From Syntrophus aciditrophicus SB (GTDB lineage Bacteria; Desulfobacterota; Syntrophia; Syntrophales; Syntrophaceae): DNA of 64,000 nt. The DNA lies in assembly GCF_000013405.1 (NCBI RefSeq), contig NC_007759.1:869001-933000 (forward strand), written 5' to 3'. Positions within the stretch are counted from its first letter, which is position 1. Each line of letters opens with the position of its first letter. Shown one piece after another: positions 17,490-26,473 of this stretch. The translations under genes were made by a program, and so were the position numbers. The notes under the pieces were generated by a model. That model did not search any database. It had not been told where the DNA came from and saw nothing but the letters and a program-made list of their open reading frames with translations.

Positions 17490-18368
17490 ATGAAGAAGTT
17501 ACAGTCTCACACCGTTGTTTTGCTTATATTAAAATCGATTCCGCTGTCGGTGAGAAGATTCTTATTCACCGGCATTGCCCTTCTTGTTTACTGCCTGGTA
17601 CCGAAAAGACGCCTGATCGCCCTTTATAATCTGCATCGCGCCTTTCCGGAAAAATCCATGGACGAACTTGTCCGGATTGCAAAGGGGGTTTACCGGAACG
17701 TCGGCATCCTGGCAGCCGAATTTGTGGACATTCCCTCTCTGAACGCAAGCCGGATCAATGAATTCATGGAAGTCCGGGGGCTGGAAAATTACTGGAAAGC
17801 CAAGGCAAAAAATAAAGGGGTGGTCCTGGTGACGGCTCACTTCGGTAACTGGGAATTGATGGCAGCGGCTTTTGCCGTCATCGGGGAGCCCATCATGATC
17901 CTCTATCGACCCTTTGATAACCCCCTGCTGGAAAACATCGTTTCCACAGTGAGGACGTCGACAGGCAATACGGTCACTCCCGCGAACCGAGCCATGCGCG
18001 GAATATTGCGGCGCCTGAGAGATAAAAAAACCGTGGGGCTGCTGATCGATCAGAATGTTTCACCGCCGGAAGGCCGTTTTGTCCAGTTTTTCAACAGGCC
18101 TGCCTGTACGTCGCCGGGATTGGCGCATATCGCTCTTCTTACAGACGCTCCGGTCGTACCTGCCTTTCTCATTCGAAAAGAGGATGGAAAATATATTCTG
18201 GAGATTGGCGCCGAAAGAGAGTTGATCAAATCCGGAGACGATGACCGGGATATTATTCTGAACACGCAGCGTTACACCCGAGCTATCGAGGATGTCGTCA
18301 GGCAGCATCCGGAACAGTGGTTCTGGGTCCATCACCGCTGGAAAGCACAACCGCTTCCTCATCAATAA
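17490..18368 (+). CDS. LpxL/HtrB-type lipid A acyltransferase
   Basis: 292 residues. The acyltransferase motif H-x4-E is HFGNWE at residues 117-122; later conserved parts are LLIDQNV, FFNRPACTSPG and PEQWFWVHHRWK near the C-terminus. An N-terminal hydrophobic helix (about 9-37) anchors it to the inner membrane. It would transfer a secondary acyl chain to lipid A or a related glycolipid. It follows the glycan operon after about 165 bases, with no obvious Shine-Dalgarno before ATG 17490. Chain-length specificity cannot be read. Confidence 0.88.
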   Translation: MKKLQSHTVVLLILKSIPLSVRRFLFTGIALLVYCLVPKRRLIALYNLHRAFPEKSMDELVRIAKGVYRNVGILAAEFVDIPSLNASRINEFMEVRGLENYWKAKAKNKGVVLVTAHFGNWELMAAAFAVIGEPIMILYRPFDNPLLENIVSTVRTSTGNTVTPANRAMRGILRRLRDKKTVGLLIDQNVSPPEGRFVQFFNRPACTSPGLAHIALLTDAPVVPAFLIRKEDGKYILEIGAERELIKSGDDDRDIILNTQRYTRAIEDVVRQHPEQWFWVHHRWKAQPLPHQ

Positions 18369-18384
18369 TAAAAAATAAGTTGAA

Positions 18385-19353
18385 TTATTTTTTCTGCGCA
18401 GGAGACAGGCTTTCAGCTTTGCGACGAGCTTCTTCTGCCTGTTCCGGGAGGTTCAGCTTTTCATAGGATTGAGCCTGATAGAGATAATAGAACGCGTTGC
18501 CCTGTTCCAGGGCGATGGCGCGGTCGAAGATTTCGACGGCCTCACGGTGGCGGCCCGCATCGGCAAGGGCGCGTCCCAGACGATTGTAATAAACGGCTGC
18601 AAAGCGGGGATTGAAGGCGGCTGCGGCTTCCGTGCTGCGTTTCGCCTCCTCGCAGCGCAGCTGCCTGACCTGGATTTCCGCCAGACGGATCAGACAGAGG
18701 GGATCATCAGCACGGGCCTCAAGACTGCGGTTCAGCATTTCTTCCGCCCGACCGAGTTCTCCGATTTCAGCAAGGTCGTTGGCCAGACGCTGGCAGAAGC
18801 GGGCGGCTTCTTCCGGATCAAGGGTTATGGCTTGCCGGTATGCCTCTTCCGCGGAATCGAGGCGTCCGGCGGCAACCAGGGCATCGCCCAGCAGACAGAA
18901 CAGTTCCGGGGCATCCGGTTCCAGACCGGTCATCTTTTCGAAGATCTCCACAGCCTCGTCGGCCATGCCCGCAGTCAGAAAAGCGCAGCCCAGTTCCCTG
19001 ATCAGGGGGGGCTCTTCCGGTTGTGCTTCCACCGCCTGCCTGCAGATCGAAACCAGCCGGTCATACTGCCCGCCCTCTCTGTACAGACGGACCAGCTCAT
19101 CAAAGGCGAAACCGGTAAAGACCTTCCGCTTCAATTCGCCGGCAAACAACTTTTCAAAACAGACAATGGCCTCGTCACGCTGTCCATTGTCATGATAGGC
19201 CCAGGCCTGCGCCAGGAGGAAAGATTCTTCTTCGGGATACTGTTCGACAAGACGGCCGTACACTGCGGCGGCTTCTGAGTACCGTCCGGAATTCAGCAGG
19301 TTTTCCGCGGACTTTCGAAGGGCATCCTTATCGTCATTGTTTCTCATGGTCAC
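18385..19353 (-). CDS. Tetratricopeptide-repeat protein
   Basis: 322 residues made almost entirely of TPR helical pairs (for example GRYSEAAAVYGRLVEQYPEE, PEEPPLIRELGCAFLTAGMA, and GRHREAVEIFDRAIALEQGN). No signal peptide, so probably cytoplasmic. TPR domains bind other proteins; the partner is unknown. It converges with the LpxL-type gene; an AT-rich inverted repeat between them (18370-18395) may stop transcription both ways. Upstream on the same strand is the HesB-like gene, 80 bases away. Confidence 0.8.
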   Translation of the reverse strand: MTMRNNDDKDALRKSAENLLNSGRYSEAAAVYGRLVEQYPEEESFLLAQAWAYHDNGQRDEAIVCFEKLFAGELKRKVFTGFAFDELVRLYREGGQYDRLVSICRQAVEAQPEEPPLIRELGCAFLTAGMADEAVEIFEKMTGLEPDAPELFCLLGDALVAAGRLDSAEEAYRQAITLDPEEAARFCQRLANDLAEIGELGRAEEMLNRSLEARADDPLCLIRLAEIQVRQLRCEEAKRSTEAAAAFNPRFAAVYYNRLGRALADAGRHREAVEIFDRAIALEQGNAFYYLYQAQSYEKLNLPEQAEEARRKAESLSPAQKK

Positions 19354-19433
19354 GCTTCAAAATTTTCCCGGCCTTTGTTTTCGGGCGGGGCCTTTCGTCC
19401 GCTTCGGCAGGCCCCGTCCGGTATTTCTCTTAA

Positions 19434-19754
19434 TCAGCAACTGCAGGTGCCCCCGCATCCGCCACCTTCGCCGTCATCCAGCGCGGAGGTGACGAGAAAT
19501 CCGGAGCCTCTGTCGGTTTCGACAAAATCTACAAAAACGGGTTTGATCTGTTCAAACAGATCCCGGGTGACCAGGAAGGTAATTCCCTGTTCATGGAATT
19601 CTTCATCGCCGTCGCGCAGCTCATCCAGAGCCAAGCCCAGTGATAGCCCGGATCAGCCGCCTTCCGTCAGCATCAGCCTGACGGGCTGAACCTCCGCCAC
19701 ATTCTGCAGAAACTCCTGGAGCTTCTCTCCTGCTTTTTCTGAAACCTGAAACAT
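19434..19754 (-). CDS. HesB/IscA-like selenoprotein with in-frame UGA
   Basis: 106 residues if the UGA at 19655-19653 is read as selenocysteine (Sec34). ATG 19754 follows a strong GGAGGAGAAAATA site. The N-terminal MFQVSEKAGEKLQEFLQ and LMLTEGG-U-SGLSLGLALDE match the HesB/IscA iron-sulfur A-type fold, with Sec exactly at the first conserved cysteine (GGCSG in ordinary members). The frame continues without interruption through 72 codons to a Cys-rich tail GEGGGCGGTCSC. HesB-like selenoproteins are a known family in anaerobes, and a tRNA-Sec gene lies in this window. A spontaneous stop mutation is the alternative, but would not be expected to fall at this Cys. Probable role: iron-sulfur cluster handling or a redox variant of it. 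Confidence 0.87.
19623..19653 (-). promoter_or_regulatory. Candidate SECIS hairpin
   Basis: Starting with the A of the UGA, AUCCGG-GCUA can pair with UGGC-UCUGGAU, giving a nearly continuous ten-pair stem with one bulged U and a ten-base loop. This is where a bacterial SECIS that recruits SelB should be. It sits slightly closer to the UGA than in the E. coli examples and lacks an obvious GU at the loop start, so it is a candidate found by eye. Confidence 0.45.
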
Positions 19755-19897
19755 TATTTTCTCCTCCGGCAGAGAGCAAAATATTTGCCTTCTGTTAAAT
19801 TTAGTGCGCCGAATAGTGATGGATTCCCGGAATTTTGTCAACGAATTTCTATAATCCGGAAATCTTCTGTCCTGGATGACTTGTACTGAGGCCGGGT

Positions 19898-20101
19898 TCA
19901 GGGCAATCGCGGGGTAGAGCGTGGCTGATCATTATCCTGCGTGACGGCCTGATCGGTCAGCATGACGGGGATGCCATTCCGGATTTCATAAAGAAGCCGG
20001 CAGCCTGTGCAGGTCAATGCCTTTTCCTTTTCAATCAGATCGAGTTTTCCCCTGCATTGAGGGCAGACCAGGATATCGAGCAGTTCCTTTCGGATTGGCA
20101 T
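19898..20101 (-). CDS. Trm112-like zinc-ribbon protein
   Basis: 67 residues. LLDILVCPQCRGKLDL and a second pair LTCTGCRLLY form a four-Cys zinc ribbon, followed by NGIPVML; this is the Trm112 (UPF0434) family pattern. Eukaryotic Trm112 activates methyltransferases; the bacterial members' role is uncertain. Stands about 145 bases upstream of the HesB-like gene on the same strand. Confidence 0.85.
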   Translation of the reverse strand: MPIRKELLDILVCPQCRGKLDLIEKEKALTCTGCRLLYEIRNGIPVMLTDQAVTQDNDQPRSTPRLP

Positions 20102-20713
20102 TCTTCTTTGCTCCCTCTCTTTTCTTCTGTCATTTCACCCTAAGGCTAAGATTCGACGGGTTCTTCAAACAAAATATCAAGCGCCTCATTCACGGCAATG
20201 GCTTGGTTGCCGATCCCAGTGTGAACTCTCTCCGTAAAGCAGGAACGCAATTCGGGACTTCGCCGGAGTCCCGTCGTTTTCTTCGCAGGACCCAGGTCAG
20301 GCTGGATCGGCGGACTCGAAGAAATGCGGCCGCAGGAGTTTTTACTGTGATTTTTCCATTCCGTTCTTGATTGGTTATACTTTAAAAGGATCCGTTTCTT
20401 TCACGGCAGGAAATATAATGTCCACGAGAAGGATAAGCAATCAAAACCTTCAGGATTCTTTTGATACTTCGCCCAAGTTGTTTCTGTACAACGGATATGG
20501 GTTGATGATAGAGTTTTTAAACCGTTAGTTCGGTCAGGAATCTGGAATCGTTTCCCTTGTCCGGCTGTTTTCAAGGGGGGCGTTCAGGGGCGTGGAGTTC
20601 ATAGACCATGCGCTCGATGATTCTGATCTTTTCGTTGGAAAACAAACAGAGTGCAAGGGGCAAATCGCCATGATAAAGGGCAGACTGCTCGAGTCTGCTC
20701 GAAGGAGGCGCTT
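20102..20713. other. Intergenic region with one candidate small ORF
   Basis: About 610 bases between the Trm112-like gene and the oxidoreductase operon. The only supported item is the small frame at 20418-20528. The rest shows no recognisable protein, RNA gene or terminator. A TATACT at 20376-20381 with a weak TTTCCA 17 bases upstream could be a promoter. Confidence 0.4.
20418..20528 (+). CDS. Candidate small protein, unknown
   Basis: 36 codons from ATG 20418, preceded by AGGAAATATA and, 40 bases upstream, a TATACT box. The C-terminal half is hydrophobic/aromatic (LFLYNGYGLMIEFLNR). No family recognised and no coding statistics available, so it may be a chance frame; the ribosome site is its main support. 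Confidence 0.25.
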   Translation: MSTRRISNQNLQDSFDTSPKLFLYNGYGLMIEFLNR

Positions 20714-22359
20714 ATGGAATGCAATCTTTTAGTTGGAGGGCAGGCCGGACAGGGGCTGGCATCCATCGAAAATGAATTGACGGATCTTCTCTTTCGTCTG
20801 GGTTATCATTTTTTTGCCACCAAATTTTACATGTCCCGAATCCGTGGGGGTCACAACGAGCATCTGTTCCGGGTTGCGGAGGAACCGGTTCATGCCCTGA
20901 GTGGCGAACCCTGGGATGTGGTGGTCGGGTTGGACGAAGAAACGGAAAGGCTGCACAGGGCGGACCTGAGCGCCCATGGAATCTGCATCTCCATTGACGG
21001 GATTCGGGAAATCGAAAAAGCGGCAAAAGAGCACTTTCGCAATGTTAAGATGAGCAACAACATCCTGGTCGGCCTGCTTCTCAATGTGCTGGGGGTGACG
21101 TCGGAGAACCTGGGGGCTCTGGTGAAGGAAGAGGAGAAAATGGCTCTTCTGGTGGCCGGGATGGACTTTGCGGAACGCTGGAAAATGGCCGGCCGGTTCG
21201 CCCTGATGCCGCGGGCGGTTAATACATTAAAATTCGATGGGAATTCCGCCCTGGGATTCGGCGCGCTTCTGGGAGGCTGCCAGTTTGTTGCCGGCTATCC
21301 CATGACCCGGCCACATCGCTGCAGATGTATCTGACCCGGGCTGCCCTTGAGATGCCCGTGCATTTCGAACAGGCCGAGGACGAAATCTCCGCCCTCAACA
21401 CCGCCCTGGGGGCGTCTTACGCCGGGCTGCGGTCCATGGTGGCGACCTCAGGCGGCGGCTTCGCCTTGATGACCGAGGCCGTTTCACTGGCGGGTATGAC
21501 CGAGACGCCGGTGGTCGTGGTTGTAGCCCAGCGCCCCGGGCCCTCCACGGGATTGCCGACCCGCACGGAGCAGGGAGACCTGAATTTTATTCTCCATGCC
21601 GGGCACGGAGAATTTCCCCGTCTGCTCTACGCCCCGGGCTCAATTGAAGAGGCGATCTCCCTGGCCCGCCGCAGCTTCGAACTGGCGGATCGGTATCAGA
21701 TCCCCGTCTTTATCCTGACGGATCAGTATCTGGCGGATTCCATTCAACTGCTGGATAACCGCCCCGAGCTGACTGTATACAACCGGGAGTACGAGGTTTT
21801 CGATGACTCTTATTGCCGTTATGCCCTTACGCCCGATGGCCTGTCGCCCTTGACCTATCCGGGGCTGAGCGAGGCCCTGGTCAAGGTGGATTCCGACGAA
21901 CATACGGAAGAGGGAAAAATTACGGAAGATCTGAATCTGAGGGTCTGGATGGTGGATAAACGCCTGCGGAAGGGCCGTCTGCTGGAAGAAGAGGCTGTGC
22001 CGCCTGCGTTGTTCGGGGAGCGGAATGCCGGCGTATATCTGATCTGCTGGGGTTCAAACAAGGAAATCGTGGAGGAGACAGCCGCCCGGCTGCAGTCCGA
22101 GGGGCGTTCCGTTACCGCCCTCCACTTTTCCCAGGTTTACCCTCTGACCCCGGCGATGATCGAAAACATCCCTCTAATGGGAAAGCGCCTTATCGTCATT
22201 GAAAACAACGCTACCGGGCAGTTCGCGAAACTCCTGAAACGGGAGCTGTCCCTGGTGGCTGACGACCTGATCCTGAAGTACAACGGATTGTGCTTTTCAG
22301 TAAAGGAGCTTTATGACGAAGTCATGAACAGGCTTTCCGGAGATGGAGGTACAAAATGA
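20714..22359 (+). pseudogene. korA: 2-oxoacid:acceptor oxidoreductase, gamma/alpha-fused subunit, frameshifted
   Basis: ATG 20714 follows GAAGGAGG. The N-terminal POR-gamma domain (GGQAGQGL, then SRIRGGHNEH) and the alpha domain with the pyrimidine-binding motif are in the order of KorA-type fused subunits. At 21306-21308 a single base is missing: the frame reads YPMT then runs to a TGA at 21332, while the next frame carries PATSLQMYL and then [28 protein letters not shown], and the C-terminal domain to 22359. Inserting one base in the CCC run restores the family sequence. It is either a disrupted gene or a sequence error. The partner beta subunit follows with a four-base overlap and is intact. 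The complex oxidatively decarboxylates a 2-oxoacid with ferredoxin as acceptor. Confidence 0.8.
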
Positions 22360-23180
22360 TGAAGATCAATGATATTGCCTGGTGTCCCGGTTGCGGCAAT
22401 TTTCTCATTCGCGATGCCCTGGAAGGCGCGTTGACGGAACTGGCCATCCCACCGCGGGAGATTGTACTGACTTCCGGAATCGGTCAGGCGGCAAAGATGC
22501 CCCAGTATCTGAAAGTGAATTATTTTAACGGATTGCATGGCCGGGCTTTGCCGCCGGCGGTGGGGATCAAACTTGCCAGACCGGAGCTGACCGTCATTGC
22601 CGTTTCCGGAGACGGATGCAATTACGGGGAAGGGGGCAACCATTTTCTCCATACCCTGCGGAAGAATCTCGATATCACGATCCTGACGTGCAACAATCAG
22701 GTCTATGGACTGACCAAGGGACAGAGCTCCCCCACCACGGACCGCAACACGGCGAACATGCTGGATCCGCGGGGCAATGAAAACGAGCCGCTCAATCCCC
22801 TGGCCGTGGCTGTCGCAGTCGGAGCCCCCTTTGTGGCCAGAGGGTTTGCCGGTGAAAAGGATCACCTGAAGGAGCTTCTTAAAGAGGCCATCCGCTTCCG
22901 GGGGACGGCGGTCGTTGATATTCTTCAGCCCTGCGTCACTTTCAATAAGGTCAACACCTTTGCTTATTACCGGCAGAGGGTTTATCGGCTGGACGTTCCC
23001 GGAAAAGATCGCCGGGAAGCCCTGGAGATCGCCGGGATCTGGGGGGAACGAATTCCCATTGGCGTCATCCTGAGAGACGAAACTCGACCTGTCCGGGAGC
23101 CGGCCGGACGAATTTTTCAGAATTCCGTGACTTCCGGGATGATGGAGATGCTGCTGCGGACTCACTCCAGTGCAATCTGA
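22356..23180 (+). CDS. korB: 2-oxoacid:acceptor oxidoreductase, beta subunit
   Basis: 274 residues. The thiamine-diphosphate and Mg-binding motif is [12 protein letters not shown] with [11 protein letters not shown]; the N-terminal WCPGCGNF contributes the CxxC that coordinates an iron-sulfur cluster in the beta subunit. C-terminal [10 protein letters not shown] is typical of KorB. The start overlaps the korA stop (ATGA), so translation is coupled. Together with the alpha subunit it would form the ferredoxin-linked enzyme; the exact 2-oxoacid (2-oxoglutarate, branched-chain or other) is not fixed by sequence. Confidence 0.88.
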   Translation: MMKINDIAWCPGCGNFLIRDALEGALTELAIPPREIVLTSGIGQAAKMPQYLKVNYFNGLHGRALPPAVGIKLARPELTVIAVSGDGCNYGEGGNHFLHTLRKNLDITILTCNNQVYGLTKGQSSPTTDRNTANMLDPRGNENEPLNPLAVAVAVGAPFVARGFAGEKDHLKELLKEAIRFRGTAVVDILQPCVTFNKVNTFAYYRQRVYRLDVPGKDRREALEIAGIWGERIPIGVILRDETRPVREPAGRIFQNSVTSGMMEMLLRTHSSAI

Positions 23181-23410
23181 CGGACATGTTGAATATCAGC
23201 AATGCTGACTGGTCTCTTTTTTCGTCGTGCTGGAACTGACGGCAGGGATAAGGATTTTTTTATGCGCACCTTGACTTGTACTCTGACTTGACTTTTGGAT
23301 GGCAAAGAAAATATACTCCGTGCGACATTCATAAAAGAAAAGGGGACCATTCAGGGTTCTAAGGGTTCAGGGGCGCGTTGTGCCGCTGAAGGGCAGTTTT
23401 AGAGTGGCCG

Positions 23411-23451
23411 GGCCGCCACCAGGGGGTAATTCTCCGGGGCGGCCTTTTTTT
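23411..23451 (+). terminator. Rho-independent terminator
   Basis: GGCCGCC (23411-23417) pairs with GGCGGCC (23438-23444), with a run of seven T directly after. Strong G/C stem. It ends transcription in front of the prohibitin-like gene, 230 bases after korB, so it probably serves the korAB transcript. Confidence 0.75.
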
Positions 23452-23477
23452 AAATCAGAAAACGGGGAGGAATTTTA

Positions 23478-24332
23478 ATGGATGAAAGAGAAATTTACAG
23501 AATGAAGGAAACATTAAGGTCGGTAACGAAAAAGATGCCTCTTGCGGTGGTTGTCGGGATCATCATCGCAGTTATCCTTTTTTTCCGTCCCTTCGTTCAG
23601 ATCGGAGCCGGCGAAAGAGGCGTTGTGCTCAATTTCGGCGCCGTCCAGGATACGGTCCTGGGTGAAGGCCTCCACTTCAGAATTCCCATCATGCAAACGG
23701 TCATTCCCGTGGACGTGAAGGTACAGAAGTCAGAATCCGAGGCTGCCGCAGCATCGTCGGATCTTCAGGATGTGAGTTCGACGGTCGCACTCAATTACCA
23801 TATCATTCCCGATAAGGCGAATATTGTCTATCAGAGCATCGGTCTTGCATTCAAGGAGAGGATCATAGACCCCGCCGTTCAAGAAGTGGTTAAAGCCGTC
23901 ACCGCCAAGTACACCGCAGAGGAGCTTATCACAAAGAGGCCGGCAGTAAGCGACGCCATGAAGGCGGCCCTCACGGACAGACTTCTTGCGAATAATATCT
24001 CCGTCGATGCCTTCTCCATTGTCGGCTTCAGCTTTTCCAAAGGATTCATGGAAGCGATCGAAGCAAAGCAGACGGCGGAGCAGCTGGCGCTGAAGGCGAA
24101 GAGAGATCTGGAGAGGATAAAAATAGAAGCGGATCAGAAGGTTGCCGCGGCAAAAGCGGAGGCGGAAGCCTTAAGGCTGCAGCGGGCCAACATTTCCGCT
24201 GATCTGATCGAGCTCAGAAGGATAGAGGCCAATCTCAAAGCAATAGAGAAATGGAACGGAATCATGCCGCAGGTTACCGGGGCGGGAGCTGTCCCGTTCA
24301 TCGGTTTGGGCGGTTCAGAAAAGACTAAATAG
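23478..24332 (+). CDS. Prohibitin-family (SPFH/Band 7) membrane protein
   Basis: 284 residues; ATG preceded by GGGGAGGAATTTTA. A single N-terminal hydrophobic segment (about 20-38, LAVVVGIIIAVILFF) anchors it. The SPFH domain follows with GERGVVLNFGAV and GLHFRIP, and residues about 185-250 form a coiled coil (EQLALKAKRDLERIKIEADQ). Prohibitins assemble into large ring complexes in the inner membrane and modulate membrane proteases. No HflKC or FtsH gene is nearby. Its function in this organism is unknown. Confidence 0.9.
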   Translation: MDEREIYRMKETLRSVTKKMPLAVVVGIIIAVILFFRPFVQIGAGERGVVLNFGAVQDTVLGEGLHFRIPIMQTVIPVDVKVQKSESEAAAASSDLQDVSSTVALNYHIIPDKANIVYQSIGLAFKERIIDPAVQEVVKAVTAKYTAEELITKRPAVSDAMKAALTDRLLANNISVDAFSIVGFSFSKGFMEAIEAKQTAEQLALKAKRDLERIKIEADQKVAAAKAEAEALRLQRANISADLIELRRIEANLKAIEKWNGIMPQVTGAGAVPFIGLGGSEKTK

Positions 24333-24680
24333 CGGAGTAGATGGGAGAGGGAAGGAAGATCTATCAGGCAGAATACTGCTGATTGATCGGAGTCTGTCTC
24401 TTAAAGGACGGGAATTTGAAGTTCAGGAGACAACTTGCCTGTAAAATCCTTTAAGGGGAGTCGAACTGCAAGATTTTCTGAAAAACGATGGATTGACACT
24501 ACTTTCAGACATGCCCTGTAGATGCGATCTGAAAAGGGACAGGCATCTCGATGAACCGAGCGCCGCATGAACGGATTCCCTTAGTTGATGTTCAGCAGAG
24601 GGAGAAGCTTCAGAGCTTAATGTTTTTTAATTCAGATATTAAGGCGTTCCCATGGTGCCCGTGGAGATGGGGTGTAAAAT
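24333..24680. other. Intergenic region before epmB
   Basis: About 350 bases without a recognised gene. A TTGACA at 24493-24498 with a poor -10 (TGTAGA at 24517) could be a weak promoter for the EF-P modification cluster. Nothing else is supported. Confidence 0.35.
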
Positions 24681-24761
24681 ATTATAAAGAATAAGAAGAA
24701 GGTCAAAAGCGCAATCGTCGGTGCGGATATCAATAAGGACGGACGCGGACCCTGGAAAGAT

Positions 24762-25781
24762 GTGGACGATGCGGACTGGAAGGACTGGCGATGGCAGGTC
24801 AGAAACCGGATACGGTCGGGCAGACAGCTTGCCGAATTGCTGAAGGAGGCGCCGATTGCGGCCGGATCGTTGCGGGCCGTGATCCGGACTTACCCCTTTT
24901 CCATTACGCCTTACTATTTTTCCCTCATTCGAGAGGGGGATCCCGATGATCCCATCCGGTTTCAGTGCGTTCCCGACCCCCGGGAGGTTTCGTTTTCCCT
25001 GGGGGGAGTGGACGATCCCCTCGAGGAATCCAGGGATATGCCCGTTCCGGGGCTGATCCATCGCTATGCTGATCGCTGCCTGATCATGGCGACTTCGAAG
25101 TGCATGATGTACTGCCGGCATTGCAACCGCAAGCGAAGATGGAAAGCGGGTGCGGCGGACAGGGCCCCTTTGCGGGCCATGATCGATTATGTAGCCGCGA
25201 CGCCGGGAATCCGTGAGGTCATTGTTTCCGGGGGCGACCCTCTGACGCTGCCTGAGAAAGTGCTGGACGAGTTTCTCGGGGCTCTGCGGGCCATTCCCCA
25301 TGTGGAGGTTCTGCGCATCGGCAGCCGGATTCCCGTTGTCCTGCCCATGCGGATCACTGTTCCTCTGGTGCGCATTCTGCGGAAGCATCGTCCCTTGTGG
25401 TTCAACACGCAGTTCAACTCCCCCCGGGAGATCACGCCCGAATCCGCTGAGGCCTGTGAACGGCTGGTGGATGCCGGGATTCCCGTTTCCAACCAGTCGG
25501 TACTCCTTAAGGGAATCAACGACGATTATGAGACGATGCGCAGACTTCTGTACGGGTTGCAGCGTATTTCCGTGCGGCCTTATTATCTGTTTCAGTGTGA
25601 TCCCGTGCGGGGCGCCGATCATTTCCGGGTCGATTTCTGGAAGGGCATGGAAATGATGGAGCGGATTTCCCGTCAGACTTCCGGCCTCTGCCTGCCCCGT
25701 TATGTCATCGATGTTCCCGGCGGCAAAGGAAAAATGTCCCTCCAGACCTTCTCCCTGCTCGCTGATTCCGACATATCCTGA
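24762..25781 (+). CDS. epmB: EpmB-type EF-P (R)-beta-lysine/lysine 2,3-aminomutase (radical SAM)
   Basis: 339 residues from GTG 24762. The radical-SAM CxxxCxxC motif is Cys114, Cys118, Cys121 (CMMYCRHC); upstream PVPGLIHRYADRC and downstream VSGGDPLT and the C-terminal PVRGADHF region are shared with KamA/EpmB aminomutases. Reading upstream of 24762, in-frame sequence VKSAIVGADI...WKDV is similar to KamA N-termini as far as 24681, with no ATG, GTG or TTG, so the annotated start is probably too late. Followed by efp (119 bases later) and epmA, which favours EpmB: converting lysine to (R)-beta-lysine on the EF-P route. KamA of lysine fermentation is the alternative. Confidence 0.85.
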   Translation: MDDADWKDWRWQVRNRIRSGRQLAELLKEAPIAAGSLRAVIRTYPFSITPYYFSLIREGDPDDPIRFQCVPDPREVSFSLGGVDDPLEESRDMPVPGLIHRYADRCLIMATSKCMMYCRHCNRKRRWKAGAADRAPLRAMIDYVAATPGIREVIVSGGDPLTLPEKVLDEFLGALRAIPHVEVLRIGSRIPVVLPMRITVPLVRILRKHRPLWFNTQFNSPREITPESAEACERLVDAGIPVSNQSVLLKGINDDYETMRRLLYGLQRISVRPYYLFQCDPVRGADHFRVDFWKGMEMMERISRQTSGLCLPRYVIDVPGGKGKMSLQTFSLLADSDIS

Positions 25782-25900
25782 ACTATCCCGAAGACATAAC
25801 ATTTTTTTGACAAGGGGCTGGAAATGAATTAAGAAGCGGCACATCGTATTCAGGAATAAAAAGTTGTTAAAAATCCCAAAATTTTGAGGAGAGACATCCT

Positions 25901-26464
25901 ATGTACAGCGCCAGTGATTTGAGAAAAAATTTGAGAATCAAGCTTGAGGGAGATCCTTATATCATCACGGAATTCAACTTTGTCAAACCCGGTAAAGGTC
26001 AGGCCCTGTATCGCTGTAAACTGAAGAACATGATTACGGGCAACCAGTTCGAACGCACCTTCCGGTCGGTGGATAACTTCGAAGCAGCTGATCTCCAGGA
26101 AAAGAAGATGCAGTTCCTTTACACAGAAGAAGACAGATATTGTTTCATGGACAACACCTCCTATGAGCAGATCTTTCTCACCGCCGATCAGGTGGGGGAC
26201 GCCGCCCATTTTCTCATTGACAATCTCGAAGTGGAAATCCTTCTTTTCGAGGACAAACCCCTGGGAATCAGCCTGCCCAATTTTGTCGATCTGGTCGTCA
26301 CCAAGGCCGACCCCTGGGCCAAAGGAGACACGGTTTCCGGCAACACCAAGCCGGTTACCCTTCAGACGGGCTATCAGATCATGGTGCCTCCCTTTATCGA
26401 AGAGGGGGAGAAAATCCGCGTGGATACCCGGACAGGCGAATATCTGACCCGGGTCAAGGGCTGA
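25901..26464 (+). CDS. efp: Elongation factor P
   Basis: 187 residues, standard length. Three beta domains: KOW-like N-terminus, OB-fold middle, and C-terminal GYQIMVPPFIEEGEKIRVDT. The modification loop reads VKPGKGQA, with Lys32 at the position of E. coli Lys34, the residue that receives beta-lysine. EF-P relieves ribosome stalling at polyproline. It is sandwiched between the EpmB-like gene and EpmA (start nine bases after the efp stop), so the whole modification route is encoded together. Confidence 0.95.
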   Translation: MYSASDLRKNLRIKLEGDPYIITEFNFVKPGKGQALYRCKLKNMITGNQFERTFRSVDNFEAADLQEKKMQFLYTEEDRYCFMDNTSYEQIFLTADQVGDAAHFLIDNLEVEILLFEDKPLGISLPNFVDLVVTKADPWAKGDTVSGNTKPVTLQTGYQIMVPPFIEEGEKIRVDTRTGEYLTRVKG

Positions 26465-26473
26465 TAACCGGAC

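Noticed and set aside
21306-21334. Reading the TGA at 21332 in korA as another selenocysteine codon
   Set aside because: The conserved sequence continues in a different frame, not through the TGA, so a one-base deletion explains it better.
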